Assembly (NCBI GenBank): GCA_030144965.1
Contig: JAMPUU010000017.1
Coordinates: 620,001-684,000, forward strand
From: Nitrospira sp. BO4
Lineage (GTDB): Bacteria > Nitrospirota > Nitrospiria > Nitrospirales > Nitrospiraceae
Length of the DNA stretch: 64,000 nt
Reading direction: 5' to 3'
The position numbers and the translations under genes were made by a program. Positions 17,374-26,398 of the stretch are shown in pieces (positions within the stretch are counted from its first letter, which is position 1; every line of letters starts with the position of its first letter). The notes beneath the pieces are model-generated. The model was not told the origin of the DNA. It searched no databases and was given only the letters and a program-made list of their open reading frames with translations.

Positions 17374-17640
17374 TTATGAACGTCTTGAAGCCAGAGCAAG
17401 CGCCTTCCGGCCGAGTATGACCCGCGCCAGCCAACCTTGCGCAGAAGCCGTTCCTCTCAAGGAGTCACGATCGGCTTCATCCGCCACCTGAAATTGTTTC
17501 AGACTCACGGTGGGAGGAGGATCAAAATCAGCTCGTCGGACCACCCCGCTCTGCACCATCATTTCGAGAGTCTGGAGATTCAACGCCAGCTTCTTGCGAA
17601 CTGCCCTCAGAATCGGCCTTCGTCTCACCGGAGCCTGCAT
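17374..17640 (-). CDS. Small basic protein of unknown function between flgH and flgI (orf88)
   Basis: Predicted 88 residues, rich in arginine and lysine, with no signal peptide or membrane segment. It begins MQAPVRRRPILRAVRKKLAL and includes LNLQTLEMMVQSGVVRRADF. I do not recognise a family. It is likely real: AGGAGG lies 9 bases before the ATG at 17640, its end abuts flgI by two bases, and its start overlaps the flgH tail by 15 bases, filling what would otherwise be a gap in a packed operon. Its position suggests a role in rod or ring assembly or regulation, which is inference only. Confidence 0.6.
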   Translation of the reverse strand: MQAPVRRRPILRAVRKKLALNLQTLEMMVQSGVVRRADFDPPPTVSLKQFQVADEADRDSLRGTASAQGWLARVILGRKALALASRRS

Positions 17641-17654
17641 AGAATATCCCCTCC

Positions 17655-18386
17655 TCAGAATGGATAGACCCAATCAAGAATTCGAACAAACCATCCGGGT
17701 CGCTGCACATCGTCCAGGACGCCGAGACCGGAATATTCGATTCTGGCATCGGCGATGGCGGAGGACAGCACGGTATTTTTCGTATCCACGTCCACGCGAC
17801 GCACAATCCCACCGATGCTCATGAGCTGTTTCTCACTGTTCACGCTGACCTCGCGGCGGCCTTCGATACGAAGGTCTCCGTTCGGAAGCACTTCGGTGAC
17901 GATCACGGAGATGGTACCGGTCAGAGTTCCTTCCCGGCTGGTGGCGCCTTTTCCGCCGAATTTATTCGCGGCGCTGGCGTCGATCCCCATTCCACGACGT
18001 GTTTCATCGCTGAACCGGATTCCTGGTATTCCGATGTACCCCATCGCGCTGCCGACAAGACTGTTTTTAATTGTCGACTCACGTTGAGCCGCCGTGTCAG
18101 CGGACTTGGATCCTTTGTGGTTTTCCACAATTTTAACGGTAAGGATATCGCCCATACGCATGGCGCGGAGATCCTCATAGAGATAGGCCCGCCCGTTTTC
18201 CTCCTGCCACAGCGAACCCACTGTCTTCGGTGGAGGCAATGGGGTCAGGGCGATCTTGCTTGAGACACTGGGCGGACTGGAACATCCCTGCAGCAGAAGC
18301 GCGGCGACTATACAGACGCAGCCGACTGCCGTTCCGAGGCGCGGTCTAACGTCGATTCCTTTCTCGCTGATGACATCCATCGACAT
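17655..18386 (-). CDS. flgH: Flagellar L-ring lipoprotein FlgH
   Basis: Predicted 243 residues. A lipoprotein signal ends in ALLLQGC, placing the lipidated cysteine near residue 35. The body contains GSLWQEENGRAYLYEDLRAM, RMGDILTVKIVENHKGSKSA and the ending RIEYSGLGVLDDVQRPGW, all characteristic of FlgH. The L ring is anchored in the outer membrane around the rod. It begins 4 bases after flgA ends, in the flgF-G-A-H-orf88-I-J operon. Confidence 0.96.
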   Translation of the reverse strand: MSMDVISEKGIDVRPRLGTAVGCVCIVAALLLQGCSSPPSVSSKIALTPLPPPKTVGSLWQEENGRAYLYEDLRAMRMGDILTVKIVENHKGSKSADTAAQRESTIKNSLVGSAMGYIGIPGIRFSDETRRGMGIDASAANKFGGKGATSREGTLTGTISVIVTEVLPNGDLRIEGRREVSVNSEKQLMSIGGIVRRVDVDTKNTVLSSAIADARIEYSGLGVLDDVQRPGWFVRILDWVYPF

Positions 18387-18390
18387 CCCG

Positions 18391-19191
18391 TTAGAACTCC
18401 ACTTGAACGATACTGGGAGCGACGACCGTGGCTCTCAGCTCACGACCAGAATCCAGATTGGCAACCATGATGCTCTGCCCCACCTGCCCGCTCGACTTGG
18501 TAATGCCATACGCCCGGATCGACAGGCCTCCCCGTTGCGCTTGGATGAGGACTCGATCCCCTTTCTTCACAACCAAAGGGAGCTTGACGAATGCGGAACG
18601 CAGTGGGGCATCGGGAGGAAGGGGTCTGGTCGCGCTCCTCCCTATGACTTCACTTTGATCCGTCACGAACGGATGATTCACCTGGTACACACGAGTTCGG
18701 GCGGTTTTGAGATCACCGGCTTCGATCACTTCGTCTGTTCTGAGGAAACGGCCGGGAACGACCGCATCGATCATCGCCGTCACATCGGCAAGAACTTGGA
18801 CGGTTTTCCGCAGCTTGCTGTTCGTCACCGCTTCCACCTGGAATATGCGTCGCCCCGGAATTTCCTCAGCCGACCCTGGAATGACGCGCAGTTCCACCAG
18901 GCTACCGGAGACTTGAATCGGATCTGAAGGTTCCAACACCGACACAGAGACCGTCTTAATCTTGTGGGCCCATTCGTCCTCCAAGTATTTCTGAACCACC
19001 TGCTTCATCTGCTCGGGAGTCACCTCACTGCCGGCGACACGGCCCGCCGCCGGTTCAATCTGTTGATGAACCGAGCCTCTGTTTTGAGGAGCGACCGGGC
19101 GGGCATCGCCACTGGATGCCCCTGTGGCCGCCGAAACGGCCTCCAAGAGTCCGGTCGACATGAGCAGGATCAGGCTCAGGATTCTAAACAT
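18391..19191 (-). CDS. flgA: P-ring assembly chaperone FlgA (SAF domain)
   Basis: Predicted 266 residues with a signal peptide (MFRILSLILLMSTGLLEAVS). The C-terminal half has the SAF-domain features GRFLRTDEVIEAGDLKTART and LIQAQRGGLSIRAYGITKSS, followed by SGRELRATVVAP. FlgA is a periplasmic chaperone that helps FlgI form the P ring. The ATG at 19191 has AAGGAG before it, so it is preferred over a start 33 bases earlier. Confidence 0.9.
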   Translation of the reverse strand: MFRILSLILLMSTGLLEAVSAATGASSGDARPVAPQNRGSVHQQIEPAAGRVAGSEVTPEQMKQVVQKYLEDEWAHKIKTVSVSVLEPSDPIQVSGSLVELRVIPGSAEEIPGRRIFQVEAVTNSKLRKTVQVLADVTAMIDAVVPGRFLRTDEVIEAGDLKTARTRVYQVNHPFVTDQSEVIGRSATRPLPPDAPLRSAFVKLPLVVKKGDRVLIQAQRGGLSIRAYGITKSSGQVGQSIMVANLDSGRELRATVVAPSIVQVEF

Positions 19192-19201
19192 GGACTGCTC
19201 C

Positions 19202-19993
19202 TTATCGTCGGAGATTGTTCGCAATGGCCATCATTTCATCGGAGGCCTGAATCGTCTTGGAATTGATCTCGTAACTTCGCTGGGCGATGATCATGTTGAC
19301 CATTTCTTCAGCGAGGTTGACGTTCGAACTCTCCAAGAATCCCTGCTGGATCGTGCCGAACCCGGTGGTGAAACCGCCGGTCCCCTGTGTCGGAGGTCCC
19401 GAAGCGAAGCTGTCGATAAAGAGATTGTTCCCCATCGCGACTAAGCCCGAAGGATTGTCAAACCTGGTGAGCTGAATTTGCCCTACTTGCGAGGCCTGCG
19501 TAACGCCGGGAAGCAGAACTGAGACGGTTCCGTCCTGGCCGATATCCACCTTGAGCGCGCCGGAAGGAATCGTAATGACGGGATTCAGAAGGTCGCCGTC
19601 TCCGGTCACCACGTTACCCACGTTGTCACGCTTGAAGGACCCGTTTCTCGTGTACATGATCGTCCCGTCCGGGCGGGATACTTGAAAAAACCCCGGCCCA
19701 TCGATCGCCAGGTCCAGTTCGTTGTTTGTTTGACGCATATTGCCCTGCAGCCATTCTTTCGCCACCGTTGTCGGACGCACACCGGCGCCGACCTGGATGC
19801 CGACCGGAAAGACGCCGACGTTGGAGGCATTCGTGCCCGGGAGCCGTTGGATCTGATACAGCAGGTCCGCGAATTCAGCGCGACTGCGCTTGAACGAGTT
19901 CGTATTGACGTTCGCGAGGTTGTGCGCGACGGTGTCGACATTGATCTGTTGAGCCGTCATTCCGGTCGCTGCTGTCCACATGGCTCGAATCAT
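19202..19993 (-). CDS. flgG: Distal rod protein FlgG
   Basis: Predicted 263 residues. The N-terminus (MIRAMWTAATGMTAQQINVD, then NLANVNTNSFKRSRAEFADL) and the C-terminus (EEMVNMIIAQRSYEINSKTI) are the conserved rod/hook motifs, and the length equals that of classical FlgG. It polymerises into the distal rod. It is second in the operon after flgF, separated from it by an 81-base spacer that carries an inverted repeat. Confidence 0.97.
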   Translation of the reverse strand: MIRAMWTAATGMTAQQINVDTVAHNLANVNTNSFKRSRAEFADLLYQIQRLPGTNASNVGVFPVGIQVGAGVRPTTVAKEWLQGNMRQTNNELDLAIDGPGFFQVSRPDGTIMYTRNGSFKRDNVGNVVTGDGDLLNPVITIPSGALKVDIGQDGTVSVLLPGVTQASQVGQIQLTRFDNPSGLVAMGNNLFIDSFASGPPTQGTGGFTTGFGTIQQGFLESSNVNLAEEMVNMIIAQRSYEINSKTIQASDEMMAIANNLRR

Positions 19994-20018
19994 GGAAATC
20001 CTCCTCGTCTCTCGTCAT

Positions 20019-20058
20019 TCGTGAAGCGTATCTCGTCCCGATTTCGGACGCTTCACGA
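20019..20058. repeat. Perfect 11-base inverted repeat in the flgF-flgG spacer
   Basis: TCGTGAAGCGT (20019-20029) and ACGCTTCACGA (20048-20058) are exact inverted copies around an 18-base loop. A related GATACGCTTCACGGATAC unit lies in the fliP-fliQ spacer (about 28598-28615). This suggests a dispersed intergenic repeat rather than a terminator, because no T-run follows. Confidence 0.6.
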
Positions 20059-20074
20059 GATATGATTCACGGCG

Positions 20075-20845
20075 CTACAACACTCGACCCACATCTTGAA
20101 TCGCGATCTCGGCCATTCGATCGAGCGACTGAATCAGTTTTTGCGTTGACTCATAGGTGCGCATGCCCTGAATCATCTTCACCATCTCGCCGATTGCATT
20201 GACGTTGGATTCTTCGATGTGCCCGACCTGAATTTGCGGATGTTTGTTGATACTCCCCTTCTCCGAAAAGAAGAGACCTTCCGAGGACTTCTGCGGCATG
20301 TCATTCTCGGCAAATTCCATAATCTTGATCGTCGCCACAGGTTTGTCGTCGACCTTAATGTCCCCCTGTGTCGTAATCTCGAGCTTCCCCGGAGGAACCT
20401 TAATCTCGCCTTTCGTTCCCATAATCGGATAGCCCAGACCATTCACCAACCGACGTTCACGGTCGAGCGACAGCATGCCATTGCGTGAGTACCGAGCCCC
20501 TTGCGGTGTGTCCACCTCAAAAAACCCACGGCCTTGAATCGCGACGTCCAGGGGATTGCCGGTGAGCCGGATCCGGCCCGCCTCGAATGTGGTCTTGATT
20601 TGGTGCGGTGCCACAAATGCCCGTTCAGACGGGCCAGAGGGCCTGGCCATGATCTGCTGCGCCAACCCCATGTTCAGACCGCTCGATGGCGCCACCGCAT
20701 GGTACCGGGGAAAGATTGCCTTGAAGGCTTGCTCGTCCTGCTTGAAACCAGCCGTATTCACATTCGCCATGTTATTGGCAAATACTTGCATCCGCCGCTC
20801 GTGGGCCAGCGCTCCGGACAAGATAGGATAGATTCCACGGTTCAT
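20075..20845 (-). CDS. flgF: Proximal rod protein FlgF
   Basis: Predicted 256 residues. MNRGIYPILSGALAHERRMQ, then ANNMANVNTAGFKQDE, is the rod-protein N-terminus; IQGRGFFEVDTPQGARYSRN and the ending MIQGMRTYESTQKLIQSLDR complete the FlgF/FlgG-family pattern. The call FlgF over FlgG rests on sequence look and on being paired with a better FlgG downstream. ATG at 20845 is backed by AAAAGGAG. First gene of a seven-gene operon with a sigma-54 promoter 35 bases upstream. Confidence 0.9.
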   Translation of the reverse strand: MNRGIYPILSGALAHERRMQVFANNMANVNTAGFKQDEQAFKAIFPRYHAVAPSSGLNMGLAQQIMARPSGPSERAFVAPHQIKTTFEAGRIRLTGNPLDVAIQGRGFFEVDTPQGARYSRNGMLSLDRERRLVNGLGYPIMGTKGEIKVPPGKLEITTQGDIKVDDKPVATIKIMEFAENDMPQKSSEGLFFSEKGSINKHPQIQVGHIEESNVNAIGEMVKMIQGMRTYESTQKLIQSLDRMAEIAIQDVGRVL

Positions 20846-20879
20846 GCTTCCGACTCCTTTTGATGTCCCACAGAGTGAC

Positions 20880-20895
20880 AGCAACCCTTATGCCA
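20880..20895 (-). promoter_or_regulatory. Sigma-54 promoter of the flgF-G-A-H-orf88-I-J operon
   Basis: On the minus strand, TGGCATAAGGGTTGCT, with the diagnostic GG and GC separated by exactly 10 bases. It ends 35 bases before the flgF ATG. It matches the NtrC-type activators encoded at 48900-55353. Confidence 0.75.
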
Positions 20896-21223
20896 GGATC
20901 GTCCGCCCAATAGTTGTGTCCCGTCGTATTCGAAATCAGCCAAATGCAGGGAAAACCTGACGGCCGACAAGGTGGACCTGAATGGGAATCAAGCGCACAG
21001 GCGATCCCGAGAGGGCGGATTCTACCCATCGAGGTGAAAATTCTTCCTAGCAGCGATAGTGGGAAACTCTCCAGCGTCGTTCTCGTCGCTCCCAGGAGTT
21101 CCTTGGCGAATGGTGGATGAGAAGGGCGGTGCGTACGGCCGAAGACTGAAGGGTGAAGGTCTGCGTCGGGAAACAGCAGCGCCGATCGTGGATGATCGCC
21201 AGCGGTATTCGAGCAGAACTGAA

Positions 21224-21241
21224 GGGCGAGCGGGCTCGCCC
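21224..21241 (-). terminator. Possible terminator hairpin after fliA
   Basis: GGGCGAG, a 4-base loop, then CTCGCCC: a perfect 7-base GC stem starting 17 bases past the fliA stop. There is no T-run on the transcript side, so intrinsic termination is uncertain. Confidence 0.35.
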
Positions 21242-21257
21242 CCACCCGTCGGCACGA

Positions 21258-22004
21258 TCAACTGACCGCTTGTAGATGCGCTTTGAGTCGGATGATCGCC
21301 TTCGTATGAATTTGACACACTCTCGACTCGGTCACCTTCATGAGCTCCCCGATCTCTTTCATCGTGAGCTCTTCATAGTAGTACAGCGTGAGGACAAGAC
21401 GTTCTTTTTCCGGTAAGGCTTGGATGGCCCCGGTGATCAATTCACGTTCGCGCTCGTTGACCAACGACGACAAGGGATCAGGCGTATGCGTGTCGGCCAA
21501 CATCTTCACCACTTTATGCCCGTCCGGTTCTTGAAGACTCAAATCGTCCACGCTGATCATCACCGCGCCTCTGGCCCGCGTAATGAACTCGTCAAGTTCC
21601 TCTAAGGACATCTTCAGTTCCGTCGCCACTTCGTCATCATGCGGCGGTCGGCCGAATCGGCTCATGAGCGTCACATGCGCCTTTTGGAGCAGACCGATTC
21701 GTTCGTGGACCGATCGTGGAACCCAATCCATCGAACGGATTTCATCGAGCATGGCCCCGCGAATACGGAACTCCGCGTAGGTCTTGAACTTCGCTTCCCG
21801 GGTGGGATCATACTTGTCCATGGCATCCATGAGTCCAATGGTGCCGACCGAGATCAAGTCCTCCGCATCCAAGTAAGCTGGAAGGCGGAAGGCCAGCCGA
21901 TGCGCCATCGCGCGAATCACGTGGGCAAACTCTTTGATGAGTTCCTCACGTCTCGTTCCCTGCGAAAAGGATTTCCGCTCGTGTGACAATGCTGTTTTGC
22001 TCAT
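21258..22004 (-). CDS. fliA: Flagellar sigma factor FliA (sigma-28)
   Basis: Predicted 248 residues. Region 2 is seen in YLDAEDLISVGTIGLMDAMD and AEFRIRGAMLDEIRSMDWVP, region 3 in the following helices, and region 4 in LYYYEELTMKEIGELMKVTE with SRVCQIHTKAI as the DNA-recognition helix. The protein directs RNA polymerase to late flagellar promoters such as the four motifs listed here. It is the last gene of the fliL-to-fliA run, 24 bases after flhG. Confidence 0.96.
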   Translation of the reverse strand: MSKTALSHERKSFSQGTRREELIKEFAHVIRAMAHRLAFRLPAYLDAEDLISVGTIGLMDAMDKYDPTREAKFKTYAEFRIRGAMLDEIRSMDWVPRSVHERIGLLQKAHVTLMSRFGRPPHDDEVATELKMSLEELDEFITRARGAVMISVDDLSLQEPDGHKVVKMLADTHTPDPLSSLVNERERELITGAIQALPEKERLVLTLYYYEELTMKEIGELMKVTESRVCQIHTKAIIRLKAHLQAVS

Positions 22005-22028
22005 GATTGTTCCACGTATGACCTGTTC

Positions 22029-22898
22029 TCAGTTGCCGGCGTGTATGGCTGATCGTTGCCAGATGAGCTGCACGGAACTTTTCGGAAGACCGGGTTTGGG
22101 CCATTGGACTATCTGTTGAGCGATCTTCCTGAAGGCTTGGGAAGCCGGTGCATCAGGGAATGCTTCGAAGACCGCTTTCTGCTGCATGACTGCCATATGC
22201 ACATAATCGTCATAGGGAATAGACCCGACGAATTCGATGGCCACATGAAGAAAACGGTCCACCGCCACGTCGAGCTTGCCGAACACCTCGGAGGCTTCAC
22301 GGGGACTCTTGGCTTGATTGACCAGAACTTTAAAGCGGCGCTCTCGATATTGACGTGCCAACACTTTGATCAGCGCGTAAGCATCCGTGAGCGACGTCGG
22401 CTCCGGCGATACGATGACCATCGTCTCATCCGCCGAGGATGCGAAAAACGTCACGGTCGGGGAGATGCCGGCGCCGGTGTCGATCAACAGCACGTCCATT
22501 TCACCGGCCAACTGTGCCAGCTGCTCTTGGATCACCACCTGTTGGGATTCCGTCAAGGCCGTAAGCTGCGGGACCCCGGAACTTGCCGGCAGCACATGGA
22601 TGCCCGCCGGACCTTTAAGCACGATCTCGTCGAGCGTATGCGTGCCCGCCAGTACGTTTTCAATCGTGTGCTGCGGGACGAGCCCAAGAAGGACATCGAG
22701 ATTGCCTAAGCCCAGGTCGGCATCCAGAATCAGCACCCGTTTTCCTGCTTTTGTGAGCGCAATGGCTAGATTCGCCACCACATTGGTCTTCCCGACTCCT
22801 CCTTTGCCGCTGGAGACGGCAATGACCTGAGTGGACGACTCACCTGCCGGACGGGCTTCATCCGGCATGAGGACGGACTGTTTCGTTCTGGGCTGCAT
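22029..22898 (-). CDS. flhG: MinD-like ATPase FlhG (FleN), flagellar number control
   Basis: Predicted 289 residues. The deviant Walker A motif SSGKGGVGKTNVVANLA with the signature lysine marks the MinD/ParA class, followed by DADLGLGNLDVLLG and LIDTGAGISPTV. FlhG limits the number of flagella, usually by acting with FlhF and FleQ. ATG at 22898 is chosen since GGAGG lies 7 bases upstream; an ATG at 22925 would overlap flhF. The partner FlhF is encoded directly upstream and a FleQ-like regulator is in the same locus. Confidence 0.94.
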   Translation of the reverse strand: MQPRTKQSVLMPDEARPAGESSTQVIAVSSGKGGVGKTNVVANLAIALTKAGKRVLILDADLGLGNLDVLLGLVPQHTIENVLAGTHTLDEIVLKGPAGIHVLPASSGVPQLTALTESQQVVIQEQLAQLAGEMDVLLIDTGAGISPTVTFFASSADETMVIVSPEPTSLTDAYALIKVLARQYRERRFKVLVNQAKSPREASEVFGKLDVAVDRFLHVAIEFVGSIPYDDYVHMAVMQQKAVFEAFPDAPASQAFRKIAQQIVQWPKPGLPKSSVQLIWQRSAIHAGN

Positions 22899-22917
22899 AT
22901 CGCGACCTCCAAGCAAG

Positions 22918-24255
22918 TTATCCATGATGTGTTCCAGTTCCTGTCAACTCAGGAGCTGCCCCCGATGATCGAACCGATTGACCGACGGACCCACGCGAAC
23001 CTTCTGCGGTGATGAGCGCCGCCAGGCGATCTGCTGAGGCGATTTCGATATCTCCGGGAACTCGTCGCCCGACACTCCAATAGGAGAGCGGTACCCCGGA
23101 TCGATGGGCCACTTCGAAGATAGATCCATAAGACTCCGTCTCATCGAGCTTCGTAAACAACAGACTCAGCTTCGGCAGATCGTGGAGACGCTCGGTGATC
23201 CGGCGAGCCTCACGTTCCGCGATGGACGCCGGAAGGACAAGGTGAGTCGTCACGGTCTCCTTTGCCAACAGATGACGCAATTCTTTGGCCAACGTCAGAT
23301 CATCCGGTCCGACTCCCGGCATATCAACCAGCACAAGATCGACCTGCGCATGACGGCGGAGCCCTTCAGACAGCTGTCGGGCCGATAGCGCGCACGCGAA
23401 CGGCGCTCCAATCAGCTTGGCGTACCGACGCAACTCCTCCACCGCGGCCTCCCGATGATTGTCAAAGGTAATGATGGCCACGGATTTTCGTTGCTCAAGA
23501 CGGTAGTGTGCCGCCAGCTTGGCCACCGCAGAGGTCTTTCCGGTACCACTGGGCCCGATGAAGAGACCGATGGCGGAATGCCCATCCCCGTTGATCAATG
23601 GCCCGCTGGTTCGGATTCGCTGCGAGATCTCTCGCTGGACCGCGCGCTTGGCCGACTCATTGCCGCCCACACCCACGGCTTTCATAGTTTCGCAGACATC
23701 GTTGATGAGCAATTCGGCAGTGGACGGGTTCATCCCCTGCTCGACCAAGGAGCAGCGTAACCTCGCAAACACGGGCGACAGCGCGCGCTCCGGCGGTTGA
23801 CTCTCTTCGTGCGACAAGTCTTGCAACAATCGGCTTAACTCGCCCACCACAGTATGCAGATGCCGCAGCCGGCTCGGCTTCTCATTGTCCAGAGATGGTT
23901 TCAACGATGAGGGCCGCTTCCCGGCAACCGGTGCGCTCGCCTCACCATTCGGTTGCAGCATGGTTGCCAGCGTCTGTTGAAAGGTTTGTGCGGCCAGAGG
24001 CGACGGGGGCGCGGCATCGGGCCGAGGTATTGGTGGAACGGATTTGGGGGCCGGTTCCTTGACCTGAACGGATGGCTGTGCATCCTGATCAGAGGCTGCC
24101 ATGACTTCCAGCACCGGGCGATTGAACGCGCGGAGCAGTCGTCCCCCTTCGCGTACTTCTTTCGATGACAGGATGATGGCGTCCGGTCCAAGTTCTTCCT
24201 TAATGGCCCGCATGGCGTCCTGCATGGTGAGTGCGTGAAACGTCTTTACTTTCAT
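22918..24255 (-). CDS. flhF: SRP-type GTPase FlhF, flagellar positioning
   Basis: Predicted 445 residues. N-terminal B-like region (MKVKTFHALTMQDAMRAIKE, IILSSKEVREGGRLL), proline-rich linker, then the NG domain with P-loop GPSGTGKTSAVAKLAAHYRL (about 232) and LFTKLDETESYGS as the G4 motif. FlhF marks the site of flagellum assembly at the pole. The usual DTAGR of the G3 loop reads DMPGVGPDD here, a variant that keeps D and G but not the TA; whether hydrolysis differs is unknown. Confidence 0.94.
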   Translation of the reverse strand: MKVKTFHALTMQDAMRAIKEELGPDAIILSSKEVREGGRLLRAFNRPVLEVMAASDQDAQPSVQVKEPAPKSVPPIPRPDAAPPSPLAAQTFQQTLATMLQPNGEASAPVAGKRPSSLKPSLDNEKPSRLRHLHTVVGELSRLLQDLSHEESQPPERALSPVFARLRCSLVEQGMNPSTAELLINDVCETMKAVGVGGNESAKRAVQREISQRIRTSGPLINGDGHSAIGLFIGPSGTGKTSAVAKLAAHYRLEQRKSVAIITFDNHREAAVEELRRYAKLIGAPFACALSARQLSEGLRRHAQVDLVLVDMPGVGPDDLTLAKELRHLLAKETVTTHLVLPASIAEREARRITERLHDLPKLSLLFTKLDETESYGSIFEVAHRSGVPLSYWSVGRRVPGDIEIASADRLAALITAEGSRGSVGQSVRSSGAAPELTGTGTHHG

Positions 24256-24263
24256 GGACTACC

Positions 24264-26360
24264 CTAAGATGGTTGCGCCAATTCCAAGTCGATCCGAACC
24301 GTATCGAGTGATTGCAGGCGAACGAAGGCATCGACTTCGTTCAGTCCCATGACGGGAACTGAATGAAGAAGGCGATCGCTGTGTCGCCGGAGATGGCGGC
24401 GCACGGCCTGTGAACAAAGAACGATCGGCTGCTGTCCCCGCGCGGCGACCCTCTCGGCGGCCTGCTTCAGGTTGCTCAAGAGCTTATGCGAAAGTGCGGG
24501 ATCAAGGTTCAAACTGGCGCCGGGCGGCAAGGCTGCCACCTGTTCCGCCAACGAACGATCGAGCCGAGGGTCCAACGTAATCACCAGTAGGCTGCCGTCG
24601 GGCGCCTGATACTGCTTGGTGATGGTCCGGGCTAATGCCTGCCGCGCATACTCCGTGAGCACGTCGGCATCCTTGGTGCTCGTCGCCTGGTCGGAAATCG
24701 CTTCAAGGACCGACCTCAAGTCCCGGATCGGAATGCCTTCCTTGAGCAGATTGCCGAGAACCCGCACGACCGTTCCAAGGGGCAACAGCGTCGGGATAAG
24801 TTCCTCCACCAGTTTGGGATGCGATTTTCCGACTTCGTCCAATAACGCTTGCACCTCCTGCCTTCCCAACAGTTCATGGCCGTGACGTTTGATCAACTCG
24901 GACAGATGGGTGGCAATGGCGGAACTCGCATCGACTACGGTATAGCCGGCAATCTGCGCTTGTTCGCGGGTATCCTCGGTGATCCACAGCGCGGGCAACC
25001 CGAACGCAGGCTCCTTGGTCGTAATTCCTTTCACCAATCCTCGTTGGCCGGTCCCAGGATCGATCGCCAGCAGATGGCCGGGCAATACCTCCGCCTTCGC
25101 AACCTCCACTCCCTTTAAAATGATGGCATACTCGTTCGGACGCAGCTGGAGATTGTCGCGGATATGGATCGGAGGCACCACAAAGCCCATCGATTCCGCA
25201 AACTGGCGCCGCAACGCTTTGATCCGATCCAACAGTGCCGTGCCTTGCGTCCCTTCGACGAGTCCGATCAGTCCATAGCCCACCTGCACCTCCATAAGGT
25301 CGAGCGGGATCACTCGGGTGACTCCCTCATCCGCCTTCGGTGCCACCGGACTCGGCGCCGGAGTTTCTTGAACCTGTTCCTGCTTGTGGAGATGATAAGC
25401 CATCCATCCGACAGCGCTGCCCAACACGAGGAACGCTATATGCGGAAGACCAGGTACCAATCCAAGCGCGAGGAGAATACCTGCCGCGATGCCCACCGTT
25501 TTTGAGGATGTCAACAGCTGTCGCGCCATTTCTCCGCCTAGGTCCGTGTCTGAGGCGGCGCGAGTCACGACGATACCCGCCGCGGTCGAGACGATCAGGG
25601 CCGGAATCTGCGCCACCAACCCCTCGCCGACCGTAAGAATGGTATAGGTCTGCGCCGCGAGGGCCGGACTCATGCCTTGTTGCAGAATACCGATCGCCAA
25701 TCCACCCAGAATGTTGACCAGCACGATAATGACGGCCGCGATCGCATCTCCCCGTACGAACTTGCTGGCCCCGTCCATAGCCCCGTAAAAATCCGCCTCT
25801 TCCGTGATCTCCCGTCTTCGGCGGCGCGCATCCGCTTCATTGATCAGACCGGCGTTGAGGTCGGCATCGATGCTCATCTGTTTCCCGGGCATGGCATCCA
25901 ACGTAAAGCGAGCGGCCACCTCGGCCACACGTCCTGCGCCCTTCGTCACCACGACGAAATTGATGATGACGAGAATGGAAAACACCACCAGGCCGACCGT
26001 GTAATTGCCCCCGACGATAAAGTTTCCGAACGCCCGAATCACCTCGCCGGCCGCTCCGGCACCCTCGTTGCCATGCAGGAGAATGAGACGCGTGGAGGCG
26101 ATATTCAGAGACAATCTGAAGAGCGTAATCATCAAGAGCACCGAGGGAAACACCGAGAACTCGATCGGTCGCCGGACTTGCAGTCCGACCAGCAGAACAA
26201 TGACCGACAAGGTGATGTCGAAGCTCAACAACAAATCGAGCAGAAACCGCGGCAATGGCAACAACATCACCATGATGACGGCCACAACCCCGACGGACAT
26301 CACGACGTCCGGATGCTTGATCAGCTGGTTTCGTCCCGCTGGTTCTATTGCTGTCGCCAT
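24264..26360 (-). CDS. flhA: Flagellar export gate protein FlhA
   Basis: Predicted 698 residues, the usual length. The N-terminal half has eight or so membrane helices (VVAVIMVMLLPLPRFLLDLL, TLSVIVLLVGLQ and others), the FHIPEP-region motif RFTLDAMPGKQMSIDADLNA and AGLINEADARRRR; the C-terminal half is the cytosolic substrate-docking domain (VQVGYGLIGLVEG, PNEYAIILKGVEVAKAEVLP). It couples proton flow to export. AGGGGATT precedes the ATG. Confidence 0.97.
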   Translation of the reverse strand: MATAIEPAGRNQLIKHPDVVMSVGVVAVIMVMLLPLPRFLLDLLLSFDITLSVIVLLVGLQVRRPIEFSVFPSVLLMITLFRLSLNIASTRLILLHGNEGAGAAGEVIRAFGNFIVGGNYTVGLVVFSILVIINFVVVTKGAGRVAEVAARFTLDAMPGKQMSIDADLNAGLINEADARRRRREITEEADFYGAMDGASKFVRGDAIAAVIIVLVNILGGLAIGILQQGMSPALAAQTYTILTVGEGLVAQIPALIVSTAAGIVVTRAASDTDLGGEMARQLLTSSKTVGIAAGILLALGLVPGLPHIAFLVLGSAVGWMAYHLHKQEQVQETPAPSPVAPKADEGVTRVIPLDLMEVQVGYGLIGLVEGTQGTALLDRIKALRRQFAESMGFVVPPIHIRDNLQLRPNEYAIILKGVEVAKAEVLPGHLLAIDPGTGQRGLVKGITTKEPAFGLPALWITEDTREQAQIAGYTVVDASSAIATHLSELIKRHGHELLGRQEVQALLDEVGKSHPKLVEELIPTLLPLGTVVRVLGNLLKEGIPIRDLRSVLEAISDQATSTKDADVLTEYARQALARTITKQYQAPDGSLLVITLDPRLDRSLAEQVAALPPGASLNLDPALSHKLLSNLKQAAERVAARGQQPIVLCSQAVRRHLRRHSDRLLHSVPVMGLNEVDAFVRLQSLDTVRIDLELAQPS

Positions 26361-26398
26361 AATCCCCTAGCAGCTGGTGGACTTTTTCATCATCCTGT

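Larger units (their letters stand above)
20846..21257. other. Intergenic region between flgF and fliA, 412 bases
   Basis: Holds the sigma-54 promoter of the flgF operon (20880-20895) and a GC-rich hairpin near the end of fliA (21224-21241). No convincing gene was seen; the open frames in it lack family resemblance and ribosome sites. Confidence 0.6.

Noticed and set aside
20772-21245. 157-residue minus-strand open frame over the flgF promoter
   Set aside because: It covers the sigma-54 site and the start of flgF; no ribosome site or family look.
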